This document shows, in pieces, positions 42,631 through 52,430 of a DNA stretch of 64,000 bases. The stretch is from Chitinophaga alhagiae (lineage in GTDB: Bacteria > Bacteroidota > Bacteroidia > Chitinophagales > Chitinophagaceae): NCBI RefSeq assembly GCF_003568665.1, contig NZ_QXMH01000004.1, positions 228,942 to 292,941 of the forward strand, read 5' to 3'. The notes beneath the pieces were generated by a model, which made no database searches, was not told the DNA's origin, and was given only the letters and a program-made list of their open reading frames with translations. The position numbers were made by a program, and so were the translations under genes. Positions within the stretch are counted from its first letter, which is position 1; each line of letters begins with the position of its first letter.

Positions 42631-44244
42631 TTACTGGTAGGTGAACCGGACTATCCTGTTGGCCTGCCGGTAGTCGAACTGCGAGAAGGTGCCCACCATC
42701 AGCATGGCCTGCTGCCCCGGCATTGGCAGCATTTGCCATACCTGCCCCAGGCCGGCGTTGCCGCTGAAGGTAATACCACCGTTGGTATTGTACGTTTTGT
42801 GCACCGCGCCGTCTGGCGTGAGCACCACAAAGTTGCTGCGGGTAACGCCTGCAAACTTCCGGAAGGTGCCCGCCGCAATGATGTTGCCGCCGGGTATCAG
42901 CCCCAGCTTGCTCACATACCCCTCTGCCCCGGTACCCACATTGAATGAGGGGTCTAGCGAGCCATCCGGGTTGAGCCGTACTATACCGCCCGCATTCACG
43001 CCGTTGAACTTTGTGAAATTACCCGAGCAGATAATTTTGCCGTCTGGCTGCAGCACAAAATCGCTGAGTGCCTGGTCTGGCCCGGAACCGGGGTTGAAAC
43101 CCTGGTCTAGCGAACCATCTGTATTGAGCCGGGCAATGCGGGAAACGCTCTGCCCGTCATACGTGGTGAAGCTGCCGGCTATCAGCAGCTTGTCGTCCGG
43201 CAAAAGCGCGGCGCGGTAAATAGTGCCGTTCACCGTCAGTTTGCCCTGGTGGCCGGCCAGGTCATAATGATAGGAAGAATCCAGCGTACCGTCCGGATGG
43301 AGGCGGGCAATGTGGAACACCATGGTAGAGTCCAGGTGCAGCGAATCAACGCCCAGCTCTATAGTAGACAGGTTGTAGTTGGGCCTCACATAATACCGGA
43401 AGTTACCGATGGCAATGATCTTTTTATCCTGCTGCACAAACAGTTCGTTAATGGCGCCCCGGAAACCTCCTTCCAGCGCGGAGGCTGGCGTGGCCGCCCC
43501 GGAGGGGCGGTTTACGGAACGTTCGTCTACTCCCCCGTCTATATTCACCCGCGCAATGCTGTACACGTGGCTCACCTGGTCAAAGGAATTGAAGGAGCCG
43601 CCCACCAGGTACTGCTTTTCCTCCGGCAGGTACACTACAGGGTAAACGGGGCCAGAGGGGCCGGTACCGGTGCCGTACTGGAAAGTATTGTCAAGCGTGC
43701 CATCCGCATTGATGCGGGCCAGCCGGTTTACGCCGCCGGCAATAGTGGAGTTGTCATAATTCGTAAACTCCCCGCCGATCAGGTATTTGTTGTCCGGCAA
43801 GGGAATGGCGCTGTAAATACCACCATTGCCGCCTCTTACGCTGGGGAACAAGGTATCCATCTGGAACGGGCCGAATATGGGGAAGTACGGGCCAAAATAG
43901 AACTCCTGCCCTATCTGCGCGGATACGGCGCCGCTGCTGCCCAGCTCCGGTACCGTTACGGTGATGGTAGAGTCCGTTACCTTCACAATGGGCGCGGAAG
44001 TGCCGTTGAACAGTATGTTCAGCTTGTCTTTTACGGCCAGGAAGCCTTTGCCTTTCAGTGTCACTTCATCGTTTACATATCCTTTGGCCGGCGTAATGGC
44101 ATCACCTTCCGCAAAATTGATGGCAGGCAGTACGGGGTCCCCATAAGGGCCCTTGCCGCTGCTGTTTACCGTTTCCTTGGAGCAGGCCGCCACCATGGCG
44201 CCCAACAGCAGGCATGCATATATTGATCTCTTCATCATGTGCAT
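42631..44244 (-). CDS. DUF5008/DUF5122-type lipoprotein (IPT/TIG plus delta-60 propeller repeats)
   Basis: A 537-residue lipoprotein. It starts ATG 44244 (one-base overlap with the previous stop) or ATG 44238 or 44235. Lipobox VAAC follows. About 40-120 is an IPT/TIG-like domain ('DEVTLKGKGFLAVKDKLNILFNG'). From about 130 to the end come repeats of the delta-60/DUF5122 type: 'ARLNTDGSLDQGFNPG', 'VRLNPDGSLDPSFNVG' and 'LQPDGKIICSGNFTKF', which form a beta-propeller. I recall DUF5008 as the name for the N-terminal architecture in SusCD loci. Outer-surface lipoprotein; last gene of the eight-gene operon. Ligand unknown. Confidence 0.85.
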   Translation of the reverse strand: MHMMKRSIYACLLLGAMVAACSKETVNSSGKGPYGDPVLPAINFAEGDAITPAKGYVNDEVTLKGKGFLAVKDKLNILFNGTSAPIVKVTDSTITVTVPELGSSGAVSAQIGQEFYFGPYFPIFGPFQMDTLFPSVRGGNGGIYSAIPLPDNKYLIGGEFTNYDNSTIAGGVNRLARINADGTLDNTFQYGTGTGPSGPVYPVVYLPEEKQYLVGGSFNSFDQVSHVYSIARVNIDGGVDERSVNRPSGAATPASALEGGFRGAINELFVQQDKKIIAIGNFRYYVRPNYNLSTIELGVDSLHLDSTMVFHIARLHPDGTLDSSYHYDLAGHQGKLTVNGTIYRAALLPDDKLLIAGSFTTYDGQSVSRIARLNTDGSLDQGFNPGSGPDQALSDFVLQPDGKIICSGNFTKFNGVNAGGIVRLNPDGSLDPSFNVGTGAEGYVSKLGLIPGGNIIAAGTFRKFAGVTRSNFVVLTPDGAVHKTYNTNGGITFSGNAGLGQVWQMLPMPGQQAMLMVGTFSQFDYRQANRIVRFTYQ

Positions 44245-44945
44245 TATTCTTTAGACTTTAAATAATCTGCCGCAATACGGGTAAATTCTCCGCGGCGGAA
44301 ACCGAAATAATGGGATATGCTCAGGGCATGTACCACACCGTTCTTTGGCTGTATGTCTGAAGACACTACCCTTACCCTGGGGTTGTTCCTGAAATTGGTG
44401 GGATCGTACGTGATGTCCGTTACCGTCAGGATGCGCGGGCCTACGGCCTCCACCCCATTGTAGGACGTGTAATCCAGGCCAATGTTGAGGATGTACCCGT
44501 CCAGCATAATGTAGTTGATACCCGGAAAGGCGCTGATGTTTTCGGGGCTCACCCGCGGAAAGCTGCCTGCCACCCGTTTGCCCTGCATAATGTACATGCC
44601 CAGGAACTGGCGCCATACTTCCGGCCCGATGTCGGCTATATCAACAGAATCTTTCATGGTGGCGTAGCGCTGCGCGTTCAGGTCGTTCATGGCCACGCGG
44701 ATCACGTCATCTGTTGGCGAAAAGAACGTAACGGTATCTGACGTCATCATGTCTTTCAACCCGGCCAGGTCTATGATCTGTTTGATAGTGTCAAAATACA
44801 GGGTCTTCTCCGTGAGGTAATCGTATATAGTACCGTTGTAGTACGGGTTGGCCAGGCCGCCGTCTACATAATAATCCTTTTTGCAGGCCTGCGTGAACAG
44901 TACCAGGCAAATGAGCGCCAGCGGCCATTGAAATATCTTTTTCAT
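44244..44945 (-). CDS. Fasciclin-domain lipoprotein 1
   Basis: ATG 44945 (MKKIFQWPLALICLVLFTQAC) supplies a lipoprotein signal with lipobox TQAC; the frame to 45038 would run into the upstream gene. The 233 residues hold one fasciclin (FAS1) domain, about 35-225. The two conserved FAS1 boxes are recognisable: 'DTVTFFSPTDDVIRVAMNDL' (H1) and 'KNGVVHALSISHYFG' (H2, with the invariant His). FAS1 domains mediate adhesion or ligand binding. It is the third gene of the downstream SusCD module and overlaps the DUF5008-type gene by one base. Confidence 0.9.
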   Translation of the reverse strand: MKKIFQWPLALICLVLFTQACKKDYYVDGGLANPYYNGTIYDYLTEKTLYFDTIKQIIDLAGLKDMMTSDTVTFFSPTDDVIRVAMNDLNAQRYATMKDSVDIADIGPEVWRQFLGMYIMQGKRVAGSFPRVSPENISAFPGINYIMLDGYILNIGLDYTSYNGVEAVGPRILTVTDITYDPTNFRNNPRVRVVSSDIQPKNGVVHALSISHYFGFRRGEFTRIAADYLKSKE

Positions 44946-44962
44946 ACAATGCGTTTTAATAC

Positions 44963-46459
44963 TTACTGTACCCAATAAGCGGTTTGAACAAGGAGAGGAT
45001 TGGTGCGGATAGCGTCCACGGGGATGGGCCATGTCCATGCGCGGCGGTCAAACTGGTCTTGCGTGAGATAGTTCTCGCATTCGTTCATGTCCATTACCCG
45101 GCCTGTTCTGACCAGGTCTGTCCACCGCTGCCCTTCTCCCATCAGTTCCTTTGTTCTTTCCATGAAGATGGCGTCTTTCAGCTCGTCTCCACCGCTGCCG
45201 GTATATTCTTCCGCCGAGGCGCGGCGCCTGATCTCGTTGAGCAGGCCAATGGCCTCCACGTCTTTCCCGCCCAGTTCCGCCAGCGCTTCCGCCTGCAGCA
45301 GCAATACGCCGCCATAACGGAAGAACATGATATTGAAGTCAAAACTGCGTACCCCGGGATCTGAGGGAATGTATTTCAGGAACATGGAAGATTGCGGGTT
45401 CAGCTGGGAATACGGATCATCGAACCAGAGGGTGAAACGCGCATCGGATTTACCCGGCGGGTATAGGCGGTCAATAAAATCCTTCTTGATGGTGATCTCG
45501 CTGGCCAGGCCGCCAAACAGCGTGGTGCTGGTAGCCAGCACAGGCTGATGCAATACCCATTGCGCCATGAAACCGCCCCAGGCATTGCCGTAGTTGGCAT
45601 CCATGCTAAGCTCCCAGATACCTTCTTCAGAGCGCCCTTTGAACAGCTCTTTGTAGATCTCCTGCGCGTAAGGCATGAGGCGGTACTGCCGCAGGTCTGT
45701 TATGGCCTGGCAAGTGTTCAGGCACTTTTGCCACCATTCTTTGGCGCGCGGTTTATCAAAACCGGCCTTCCAGGCGTACATATGCGCCATCAGCGCCAGC
45801 GCGGCACCTTTAGTGGCGCGCACCGCGCGAAAGGTAGGGTCGCTGTAGCCTTCCGGCAGGTCTTTTATGGCCAGCTCCAGGTCAAGCAGGCAGGTATCCA
45901 GCACGTTCAGCATATTGGAGCGCGGCTTCAACTGTGTATCATAAGGATCAAACTGCAAGGGCACATCTCCATAGTAATTGACCAGCAAGTAATAATTGAA
46001 ACTGCGGATAAAACGCGCTTCGCCTATGTACCTGGCCTTCTGTTCAGCGCTCATGGCAGGATCACTGATCTCCGGTATTTTGGCGATGCAAAGGTTGGCC
46101 ATGGCAATGGATTTGTAAAAATCGCCCCAGCTGCTGCGCAGGGCCGCCAGGTTATCCTGCAGGCCCAGGTCCGCGCTTTGCAGTTGGTTGGTGGAAAGGG
46201 CAATGAAATTCCGTTTGGCCCAGAAGTTCCAGTTACCAGGCCTGAAGTCTCCGCCTGCATAAATGGCGGTACTGGCCATCCGCGCGCGTAGCAGGCTGTA
46301 GGCGGCGGTTACGCTCATTTCCGCGTCTTCCGCGTTCTTCCAGAAATCAGCCCCGGTAAACCTGTCGCTCGGCTCCACTTCCAGGAACTTTTTGCAGCCA
46401 GACAAGGCGGTGCCCGCCAGTACGGTACACGCCAATAATATGTTAAACCACTGTTTCAT
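44963..46459 (-). CDS. SusD/RagB-family nutrient-binding lipoprotein 1
   Basis: A 498-residue outer-membrane lipoprotein: signal with lipobox LSGC (Cys22), then 'KKFLEVEPSDRF', the typical SusD N-terminus. The helical TPR-like core and the SusD C-terminus ('RRASAEEYTG ... MERTKELMGEGQRWTDLVRTGRV') are present. SusD proteins form the lid of a SusC transporter and bind the substrate at the cell surface. The substrate may be a glycan, peptide or other oligomer. It follows the SusC gene by 20 bp and precedes the fasciclin gene by 17 bp. Confidence 0.95.
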   Translation of the reverse strand: MKQWFNILLACTVLAGTALSGCKKFLEVEPSDRFTGADFWKNAEDAEMSVTAAYSLLRARMASTAIYAGGDFRPGNWNFWAKRNFIALSTNQLQSADLGLQDNLAALRSSWGDFYKSIAMANLCIAKIPEISDPAMSAEQKARYIGEARFIRSFNYYLLVNYYGDVPLQFDPYDTQLKPRSNMLNVLDTCLLDLELAIKDLPEGYSDPTFRAVRATKGAALALMAHMYAWKAGFDKPRAKEWWQKCLNTCQAITDLRQYRLMPYAQEIYKELFKGRSEEGIWELSMDANYGNAWGGFMAQWVLHQPVLATSTTLFGGLASEITIKKDFIDRLYPPGKSDARFTLWFDDPYSQLNPQSSMFLKYIPSDPGVRSFDFNIMFFRYGGVLLLQAEALAELGGKDVEAIGLLNEIRRRASAEEYTGSGGDELKDAIFMERTKELMGEGQRWTDLVRTGRVMDMNECENYLTQDQFDRRAWTWPIPVDAIRTNPLLVQTAYWVQ

Positions 46460-46479
46460 TTCAATGTTTGTCTTTTAGT

Positions 46480-49400
46480 TTAAAATTCTGCAGAAAAGCC
46501 CACGGTGAAGCTCCTTGATGCAGGATACCCGTTGATGTCGTCCCTTCCCAGCTGGCTTACCATTTCAGGGTTGGGGCCAGAGTATTTAGACAATACCGCC
46601 ACGTTGAACACGGTGGTGTACATGCGTAACGTGCGTATCCTGGCCCTTTTCATGAAACCGAAGTTGCGGAAGTTGTAGTTCAGCGTAACCTGGTTGATCT
46701 TGAAGTAGGAGCCGTCTTCCATGAACATGGTCTGGTCCAACCGGAAAGGCTGTATCTGTCCGTTGCGGTAAACGTAGTACACGTTGGGGTACTGCGCGCC
46801 CAGGTCTCCTCCCTGTTTCCAGTAGTTCACCAGGTCCAGGTCATAGATGTTCACCGTACCGCCAATACCCCCATCGTATTTAATATTGTAAGGCTGTGTA
46901 AGGCGCAGCAGGCGGGAGGCCATGGCGTTGTTCAGGATGTCTCTCTTGATGGTGAAGGAGCAGAAGACGTTCAGCGCAAAATTCTTGTAGCTGAAAGTAT
47001 TGGAAAGCCCCCCTACAGCGCGCGGTTCGGGGTTACCAACAATCATGTTGTCCTCATCATCGTCCAGCATGTAATCTCCGTTCACATCTACCCAAACGGG
47101 GTCCCCGGCCATAAAGTACTGGGCCGTGTTGCCTTTGCCGTTCCGGTAACGCACGCCGCGCACAGGGTCTACCGGCACTTCACTGTCAGACTGGTAAATA
47201 CCTTCCGTTTTAAAGAGGAAATTGGCAATCGGGTTGCGGCCTACCTTGCGGGCAAGGTCTTGATAATAAGGCGCCCCGTCGTCGTACCGGAAAGACTCCA
47301 GGCCGCCGGGCAATGCCGTCAGCGTATTGCGCCAAACAGAGCCGTTGGCGGTCAGCGTCCACTGGAAGCCATCGGGCTTGGTGGAAGCAATGGGCCGTAC
47401 GGTGATGGCCAGTTCATGACCATAGTTCACAATGGCGCCGCCGTTCTTCTCTATGCTGGTATAACCGGTTACATCTGTGAGCGGCATGGTCATCACCATG
47501 TTATAGGTGCGTTTGTAGTAGGTATCGTACGTGAACGTGAACCGGCCTTTGAAGAAGCTCATATCCAGCCCCACATCAAACTGGCGGGACTTTTCAGACT
47601 CCAGGTACGGGTTGGGCATCAGCTTGAACTCGGGGCCGATGGCCGTCTGGTTGTTATAGTCCGCATGTATCTGGTAAATGCCCAGTGCGTTCACCTGGTT
47701 AGCCACGGGACGGCTGTTGATGCCGAAGCTGCCGCGCAATGAACCGTAATCAAGGAAGTTCAGGTTTTCCATGAAGCGTTCCTTGCCAAAGTTCCAGCGC
47801 ACGCCCATGGCGGGGTTGATGGAATAGCGGCTGGAGAGCCCGGAGCTGGAGTTACCGTCTGAACGGTAAGAGAGGTCCAGCACGTACTTCGTTTTATAGT
47901 TGTAAGAAACAAACCCGGCGTATGACAGCGCGTGATATACGCGGCTCACCGGCGTGCCGTTGGTGTTCTTGTTGGAAGCATCATTCCAGGGGTTGCCGGG
48001 GTAAAAGCGGGGTGAGTATCCGCGCGGCCCCCAGTAGAAATCACTGGGCCCGTTGCGCATTTCACGGATATGCTGCTCATTTTCCATGATGTTGGCCTCT
48101 GTAAAGAAGCTGACCAGCACGTTGTGGCCCTTCTCCGTGTTCTCCCGGTTGCTGTTGAAGTTATACGCCAGGCCGTTACGGGTGTTCAGCTCTCCCCGGC
48201 GGCCTACAAAACCGTACAACAGTGTTTGGTTATTATTGGAGAAACCGCGATTAAAACGGTCACGGGTATCCGTGTAATAATCGTACGAGGTGGTGGTGGT
48301 GAGGCGTAGCCCGCGGAACAGCTCGTAATCTACGTTGAGGTAGCTGCGGATGTTGACGGTATTGTTATCGTCCACATTCTCCAGGTAAGCCCTCAGCTCC
48401 GGAAATTCCAGGAAGTGGGAAGGCCCTGGCAGCAGGGAAGACGAGAAGGCGTTGCCTGCGCCGTTACCGGTGATGCCGCCGCCATTGCCGCGCTGCTTTT
48501 GCCCGTAGGCGCCAAACAGCTGGCCGCTTACGCGCAACCGCGTATTGGGCTGCATGTTCAGCTGCATATTGAGGCTGTATTTGTTGAAGCCGGTATTTTT
48601 GATCACACCCTGGTTCATCTGGTAAGCGAGGTTGGCCTTGTAGTTCATTTTGGCGTTACCGCCGCTGATCTGCAGGTTATTGTTGGTATTCAGCGTGGTT
48701 TGGTAGAAAAGGCCCTGCCAGTCTGTGCTGTTATTGTAGAAGCCATTGAGGCTGTCTGAAATGAACTGGGCTTCGTCCAGCTCCCGACGGCCCTCCCGTT
48801 CGCTCTGGCTATACCCCAGAATGGCGGCAATGCGGTATTCCCTTTCCTTGTTGCCGCCCCACACCGCGCGCAGCTGCGGCGGCACGTTCACGAACAAGCT
48901 GTTGTTGGTGCTGATGATGGGCACGGCGGAGTTACCGCGGCGGGTGGTGATCACAATTACGCCGTTGGCGCCGCGCGAGCCGTAGAGGGAAGCGGCCTGG
49001 GCATCCTTGAAGATCTCGATAGACTCAATGTCTTCCGGCGGCAGCAGGGCCAGCGGGCCGGTAGCGGCGCCGGGCTGCAGCATGGACTGGTCTATACCGC
49101 CATCATAATCTACCGGTACGTTATCGATCACCAACAGCGGGTTGGAACTGGCCAGGAAGGCCTGGTCCCCGCTGCCCGATATGTTGAGCTGAGAAATACC
49201 GCGGATGGAGATGGTACCGCCAAAGCCGGGCGCACCGGTATTGTTCTGGATGTTCATGCCGGCCACCTTGCCCTGCAGCAGTTGCTCCAGGTTGGCCACG
49301 GGCACGTTTTGCAACTCCTTGCCGCTGATATGGCTGGAGGCGCCCGTCATGGTTTCCTTGGTACGCGGCTGGTACCCCACGATCACTGTTTCCTTCAGCC

Positions 49401-49716
49401 CTCTTTCAGAAGTAGCCAGCTGTACATTGATCTCCTGCTTGCTGACCCTTACGGTTTTATCTTCATAACCGATAAAGCGGAACAGCAAGAGCTTTCCCGA
49501 TTCAATGGCAATGGAATAGTTACCCGCCGCATCCGTTACGGCAATACCTTTTTTTGCCGCCACATCCACAATACTTACACCGGGAATACCTGTATGCGAG
49601 GCGGCATCCGTTACCTTTCCCTTTACCAGTACCTTTTGCTGGGCATACGCCGTGCTGCAGGCAAAAAGCATCAGGGCAATACAGAGCTTCATGGCTCCAG
49701 GGTATAATTTATGCAT
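46480..49716 (-). CDS. SusC/RagA-family TonB-dependent transporter 1
   Basis: ATG 49716 (MHKLYPGAMKLCIALMLFACSTAYA) is preferred over 49752, which overlaps the upstream gene. The 1078-residue protein has the full SusC layout. A CarboxypepD_reg-like domain (about 30-105, 'VLVKGKVTDAASHTGIPGVS') is followed by the plug with 'SSHISGKELQNVPVANLEQLLQGKVAGMNIQ' and 'SRGANGVIVITTRRG'. A 22-strand barrel ends at 'RSFTVGFSAEF'. It imports a ligand captured by SusD across the outer membrane, energised by TonB. It is gene 5 of the eight-gene operon. Confidence 0.96.
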   Translation of the reverse strand: MHKLYPGAMKLCIALMLFACSTAYAQQKVLVKGKVTDAASHTGIPGVSIVDVAAKKGIAVTDAAGNYSIAIESGKLLLFRFIGYEDKTVRVSKQEINVQLATSERGLKETVIVGYQPRTKETMTGASSHISGKELQNVPVANLEQLLQGKVAGMNIQNNTGAPGFGGTISIRGISQLNISGSGDQAFLASSNPLLVIDNVPVDYDGGIDQSMLQPGAATGPLALLPPEDIESIEIFKDAQAASLYGSRGANGVIVITTRRGNSAVPIISTNNSLFVNVPPQLRAVWGGNKEREYRIAAILGYSQSEREGRRELDEAQFISDSLNGFYNNSTDWQGLFYQTTLNTNNNLQISGGNAKMNYKANLAYQMNQGVIKNTGFNKYSLNMQLNMQPNTRLRVSGQLFGAYGQKQRGNGGGITGNGAGNAFSSSLLPGPSHFLEFPELRAYLENVDDNNTVNIRSYLNVDYELFRGLRLTTTTSYDYYTDTRDRFNRGFSNNNQTLLYGFVGRRGELNTRNGLAYNFNSNRENTEKGHNVLVSFFTEANIMENEQHIREMRNGPSDFYWGPRGYSPRFYPGNPWNDASNKNTNGTPVSRVYHALSYAGFVSYNYKTKYVLDLSYRSDGNSSSGLSSRYSINPAMGVRWNFGKERFMENLNFLDYGSLRGSFGINSRPVANQVNALGIYQIHADYNNQTAIGPEFKLMPNPYLESEKSRQFDVGLDMSFFKGRFTFTYDTYYKRTYNMVMTMPLTDVTGYTSIEKNGGAIVNYGHELAITVRPIASTKPDGFQWTLTANGSVWRNTLTALPGGLESFRYDDGAPYYQDLARKVGRNPIANFLFKTEGIYQSDSEVPVDPVRGVRYRNGKGNTAQYFMAGDPVWVDVNGDYMLDDDEDNMIVGNPEPRAVGGLSNTFSYKNFALNVFCSFTIKRDILNNAMASRLLRLTQPYNIKYDGGIGGTVNIYDLDLVNYWKQGGDLGAQYPNVYYVYRNGQIQPFRLDQTMFMEDGSYFKINQVTLNYNFRNFGFMKRARIRTLRMYTTVFNVAVLSKYSGPNPEMVSQLGRDDINGYPASRSFTVGFSAEF

Positions 49717-49741
49717 AGTTTGCTGATTTAAAAGTTGCGCG

Positions 49742-50785
49742 TTAATCATCACTGAATTTTGGGTTGATCATGTAACGGAACACCACCGTCCATTCACCCG
49801 GCTCATGAATGCTGAACTTCAGGCCTATTCTGCCAACCACCCGGTAGCCGTAAGACACCCTGCTGTAAGAGAAGATGTACTCCGCCAGCTCATCTCCTGC
49901 AAAGGCTTCCGCCAGTACTGGAAAGGGATTGGTAATGTCATAGGTGACAGACATGCTGTCTGCAGGGATGTTCCTGTTGAAACCGAACCTGACGTTGCGG
50001 CCGGCCATTTTGCTGTAGTAGTACAGGCTGTCCCAGCGCTGGATGTTGAAGGTGGAGATGGGAATGCCCACACTGTCTTTATCTACGAACTTGAACGTGA
50101 GCGTATTGGCGGCGGCGCCGGTTTTCACGAAGTAGATCTGCACATTTTCCGCCTTGATCTCCCTGCCCTGCGGGTCTCTGTGGTTGGAGATGGTGCTGGG
50201 GCGGATGATGCCGCCGGCGTTGTCTGCCTTGCGGATGCCGGTAACATCGTCATATTCGTAAGGCTCATAAGGCCGGGGGCGGCGCAGGTCCAGCATCAGG
50301 CCGGGGAACAGGCGCTCCCCCGCCTTGTTATTCACCTTTACGTCAAAGAAATATTTGCCGTAGGGCAGTTTGGTGGAATCTACCGGCCATACTACCAGCT
50401 GGCCGTTCTGGCTGTTCAGGTCAAGGATGGGGCGGCGCACCGTGATGCGTTTGGCCTCAATTTCCGCAACAGAGGTTTCCGTGCCGGTGTAGTAGTCTTT
50501 CCACTGGCGGGTGTCTACCGCTTCCAGCAGTATGGGCGCCGGGGTTTTATTGTCTATCCGGGGAGACTGCAGCTCAAATTGCAGCGGCTGGGTGGAATAG
50601 TCTGCGTTGAAGATGTCCGCAAACACGTTCATACGCCCCAGGTTGGCCACAAAGGTCTCTTTCTTGAAGTTCATGTCTTTGCTCATGTAATCCTTTTCCA
50701 CCGGCAGCGTGTCTTTGTAACAGCCCGCCAGCAGGCCAAGTGAGCACCAGGCCATGAGTTGTATTGTAATGCTGTTCTTTTTCAT
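49742..50785 (-). CDS. DUF5007-like lipoprotein
   Basis: A 347-residue lipoprotein with lipobox LAGC (Cys22). A beta-rich N-terminal part ('ADYSTQPLQFELQSPRIDNKTPAPILLEAVD') and a C-terminal part with 'YDITNPFPVLAEAFAGDELAEYIFSYSRVSYGYRV' are visible. I recall the name DUF5007 for this architecture in Bacteroidota SusCD loci; not verified. No enzyme motif. It lies between the first fasciclin/CBM gene and the second SusC gene, nine and 25 bp away. It presumably sits on the outer membrane as an accessory binding protein of the transporter. Confidence 0.8.
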   Translation of the reverse strand: MKKNSITIQLMAWCSLGLLAGCYKDTLPVEKDYMSKDMNFKKETFVANLGRMNVFADIFNADYSTQPLQFELQSPRIDNKTPAPILLEAVDTRQWKDYYTGTETSVAEIEAKRITVRRPILDLNSQNGQLVVWPVDSTKLPYGKYFFDVKVNNKAGERLFPGLMLDLRRPRPYEPYEYDDVTGIRKADNAGGIIRPSTISNHRDPQGREIKAENVQIYFVKTGAAANTLTFKFVDKDSVGIPISTFNIQRWDSLYYYSKMAGRNVRFGFNRNIPADSMSVTYDITNPFPVLAEAFAGDELAEYIFSYSRVSYGYRVVGRIGLKFSIHEPGEWTVVFRYMINPKFSDD

Positions 50786-50794
50786 AAGTTGAAA

Positions 50795-52420
50795 TTATTT
50801 CGCTACAAAAATCACTTTGGAAATGTTAAAGCCCGAAGCGCCTACTACCACTTTCAACAAGTGCTCCCCGGCGGTGAGCGTTACGTCTTTTTTCACCAGG
50901 TCTGTATAGGTGCCGTAGGCCCCGGTTTTGGGCACGTTGAGCACACCGCTCACATTGGTACCGTCAATATCTGCGTGTACCTTGCCGGAGGTATTGGGAG
51001 AAGCCACCCGGAAAATGATGTCGTACTTGCCGGTTTGCTGGATGTTCACAGTATAAGACATCCATTCCCCGGCCGCGGTATAACCAACATTAAAACCGCC
51101 TTCTTTTGCATTCTGCTCCACGTCCGGGCCTTCAAATGCGCGCATCATCTGTTTGGCGTTGCCGCGGTTCTGCACGTCCGCATCTTTGTAGCCAATGCCT
51201 TCGCCGCCCCAGTCAAACTCCGCTATGGGAATGGTACCGGGTATTTGCAGCGGGGCGCCGTTAAAGGGTTTCCTGAATTTGGGCACAAAACCGAACCGGG
51301 CCATGTTGAAGCCGGCGGCGTCTACATGGTACGTCACTACGTGCTCGCCTTCCGTGAGGTAAGTTTCTGTTCCCTCTACGGTTACCCAGTTCTGGTAGCC
51401 GGTGCCTTTTTTCAGGTAGATGAGGCCGGTCACGTCCTGGTCATCCACTTCCAGGTGGGTGATGCAGTTGGCGTTGGGCGTGGCTACGCGGGCGTAGGTG
51501 CTGTACAGGCCGGAATATTCCACTTTCACCGTATACTTCAGCCATTCTCCGGGATAGGTATAGCCTATATTGTAGGGGCCTTCCGTACATACGTCCGTAT
51601 CCACTCCTTCTTCAAACCGGAACTTGCCGTTGCCCCTGTTAGCGGGCTCAAAGTCGTGGTAAGCCACCCCTTCACCACCACGGTCATAGTAGGCAATATC
51701 CACACTGCCGGGGCCGGGTATCAGGAAGGGGATGCCGAAGTAGGGCGAGCGCTGGGCGGGGTAAGCCATGCCGAGGAAAGACGAGAACCCGAAAATGTGT
51801 TTGGACTCCAGCATATGCACAATGCCGTTGGTAGTCTGGATGTTGGCAGATTCCGTAATGGCAGACACCCAGAATTTGATGAGGCGGGAGTTGTTCTTGT
51901 CACTGAACTGGATCACCATGGAGCCGCCGTTGCTGATACCGGAGGCGGTGGTGGTCATAGCCTTGGCGCTCATTTCGTAGCCGTATGGCGTTACAAGGGT
52001 AACCCCGTCCCCATAACGCAGGGAATCCAGGTTGTACTGACCATCTACCAGGTAGCGGCTCAGCAATGTGTCCCATACGCCGGTGCTCACGCTGTCTACC
52101 GTCCAGTTGGGGTCTTCCCCGCGCTTTTTGCGGATGAAGTTGAGGTTGTCCATAGCGGAGGCAATGCTGAAATCTTGCGGCGCAAAAAAAGTATTGTTGC
52201 CGGTTTTCAGTTTTTCCGCTATGCCGGTTTTTTCAAGCAGGTAAAGCAGCGTATCATAGAGGCCGCTCTGGTTGGCCTGTTTAAGAAATTCGTAACTGCT
52301 CATCTTCACTTCGCCCACGGGCTCCATGTTACGGTATTCGTTATTTTTCCGGCAACCGGCGGCCAGGGCCAGCAGGGCGGCCGCGGCCAGTATATGTTTG
52401 AAGGAGAATAGTCTTTTCAT
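50795..52420 (-). CDS. Fasciclin-domain lipoprotein 2 with two CBM6-like modules
   Basis: ATG 52420 is used (signal with lipobox AAGC); the frame to 52519 lies in the SusD gene. The 541-residue protein begins with a FAS1-like domain (about 40-220: 'NTFFAPQDFSIASAMDNLNF', 'IQTTNGIVHMLESKHIFGF'). Two copies of a CBM6-like carbohydrate-binding module follow, about 250-390 and 405-541. In both copies the same blocks occur: 'DRGGEGVAYHDFEPANRGNGKF' versus 'DWGGEGIGYKDADVQNRGNAKQ', and 'YNIGYTYPGEWLKYTVKV' versus 'FNVGYTAAGEWMSYTVNI'. A surface lipoprotein that binds glycans, in the first SusCD module. Confidence 0.9.
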   Translation of the reverse strand: MKRLFSFKHILAAAALLALAAGCRKNNEYRNMEPVGEVKMSSYEFLKQANQSGLYDTLLYLLEKTGIAEKLKTGNNTFFAPQDFSIASAMDNLNFIRKKRGEDPNWTVDSVSTGVWDTLLSRYLVDGQYNLDSLRYGDGVTLVTPYGYEMSAKAMTTTASGISNGGSMVIQFSDKNNSRLIKFWVSAITESANIQTTNGIVHMLESKHIFGFSSFLGMAYPAQRSPYFGIPFLIPGPGSVDIAYYDRGGEGVAYHDFEPANRGNGKFRFEEGVDTDVCTEGPYNIGYTYPGEWLKYTVKVEYSGLYSTYARVATPNANCITHLEVDDQDVTGLIYLKKGTGYQNWVTVEGTETYLTEGEHVVTYHVDAAGFNMARFGFVPKFRKPFNGAPLQIPGTIPIAEFDWGGEGIGYKDADVQNRGNAKQMMRAFEGPDVEQNAKEGGFNVGYTAAGEWMSYTVNIQQTGKYDIIFRVASPNTSGKVHADIDGTNVSGVLNVPKTGAYGTYTDLVKKDVTLTAGEHLLKVVVGASGFNISKVIFVAK

Positions 52421-52430
52421 GTTGAAGGGA

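Noticed and set aside
50759..52411. 550-codon plus-strand frame opposite the fasciclin/CBM lipoprotein gene
   Set aside because: Shadow frame; the lipoprotein on the minus strand has a lipobox and two internally repeated modules.
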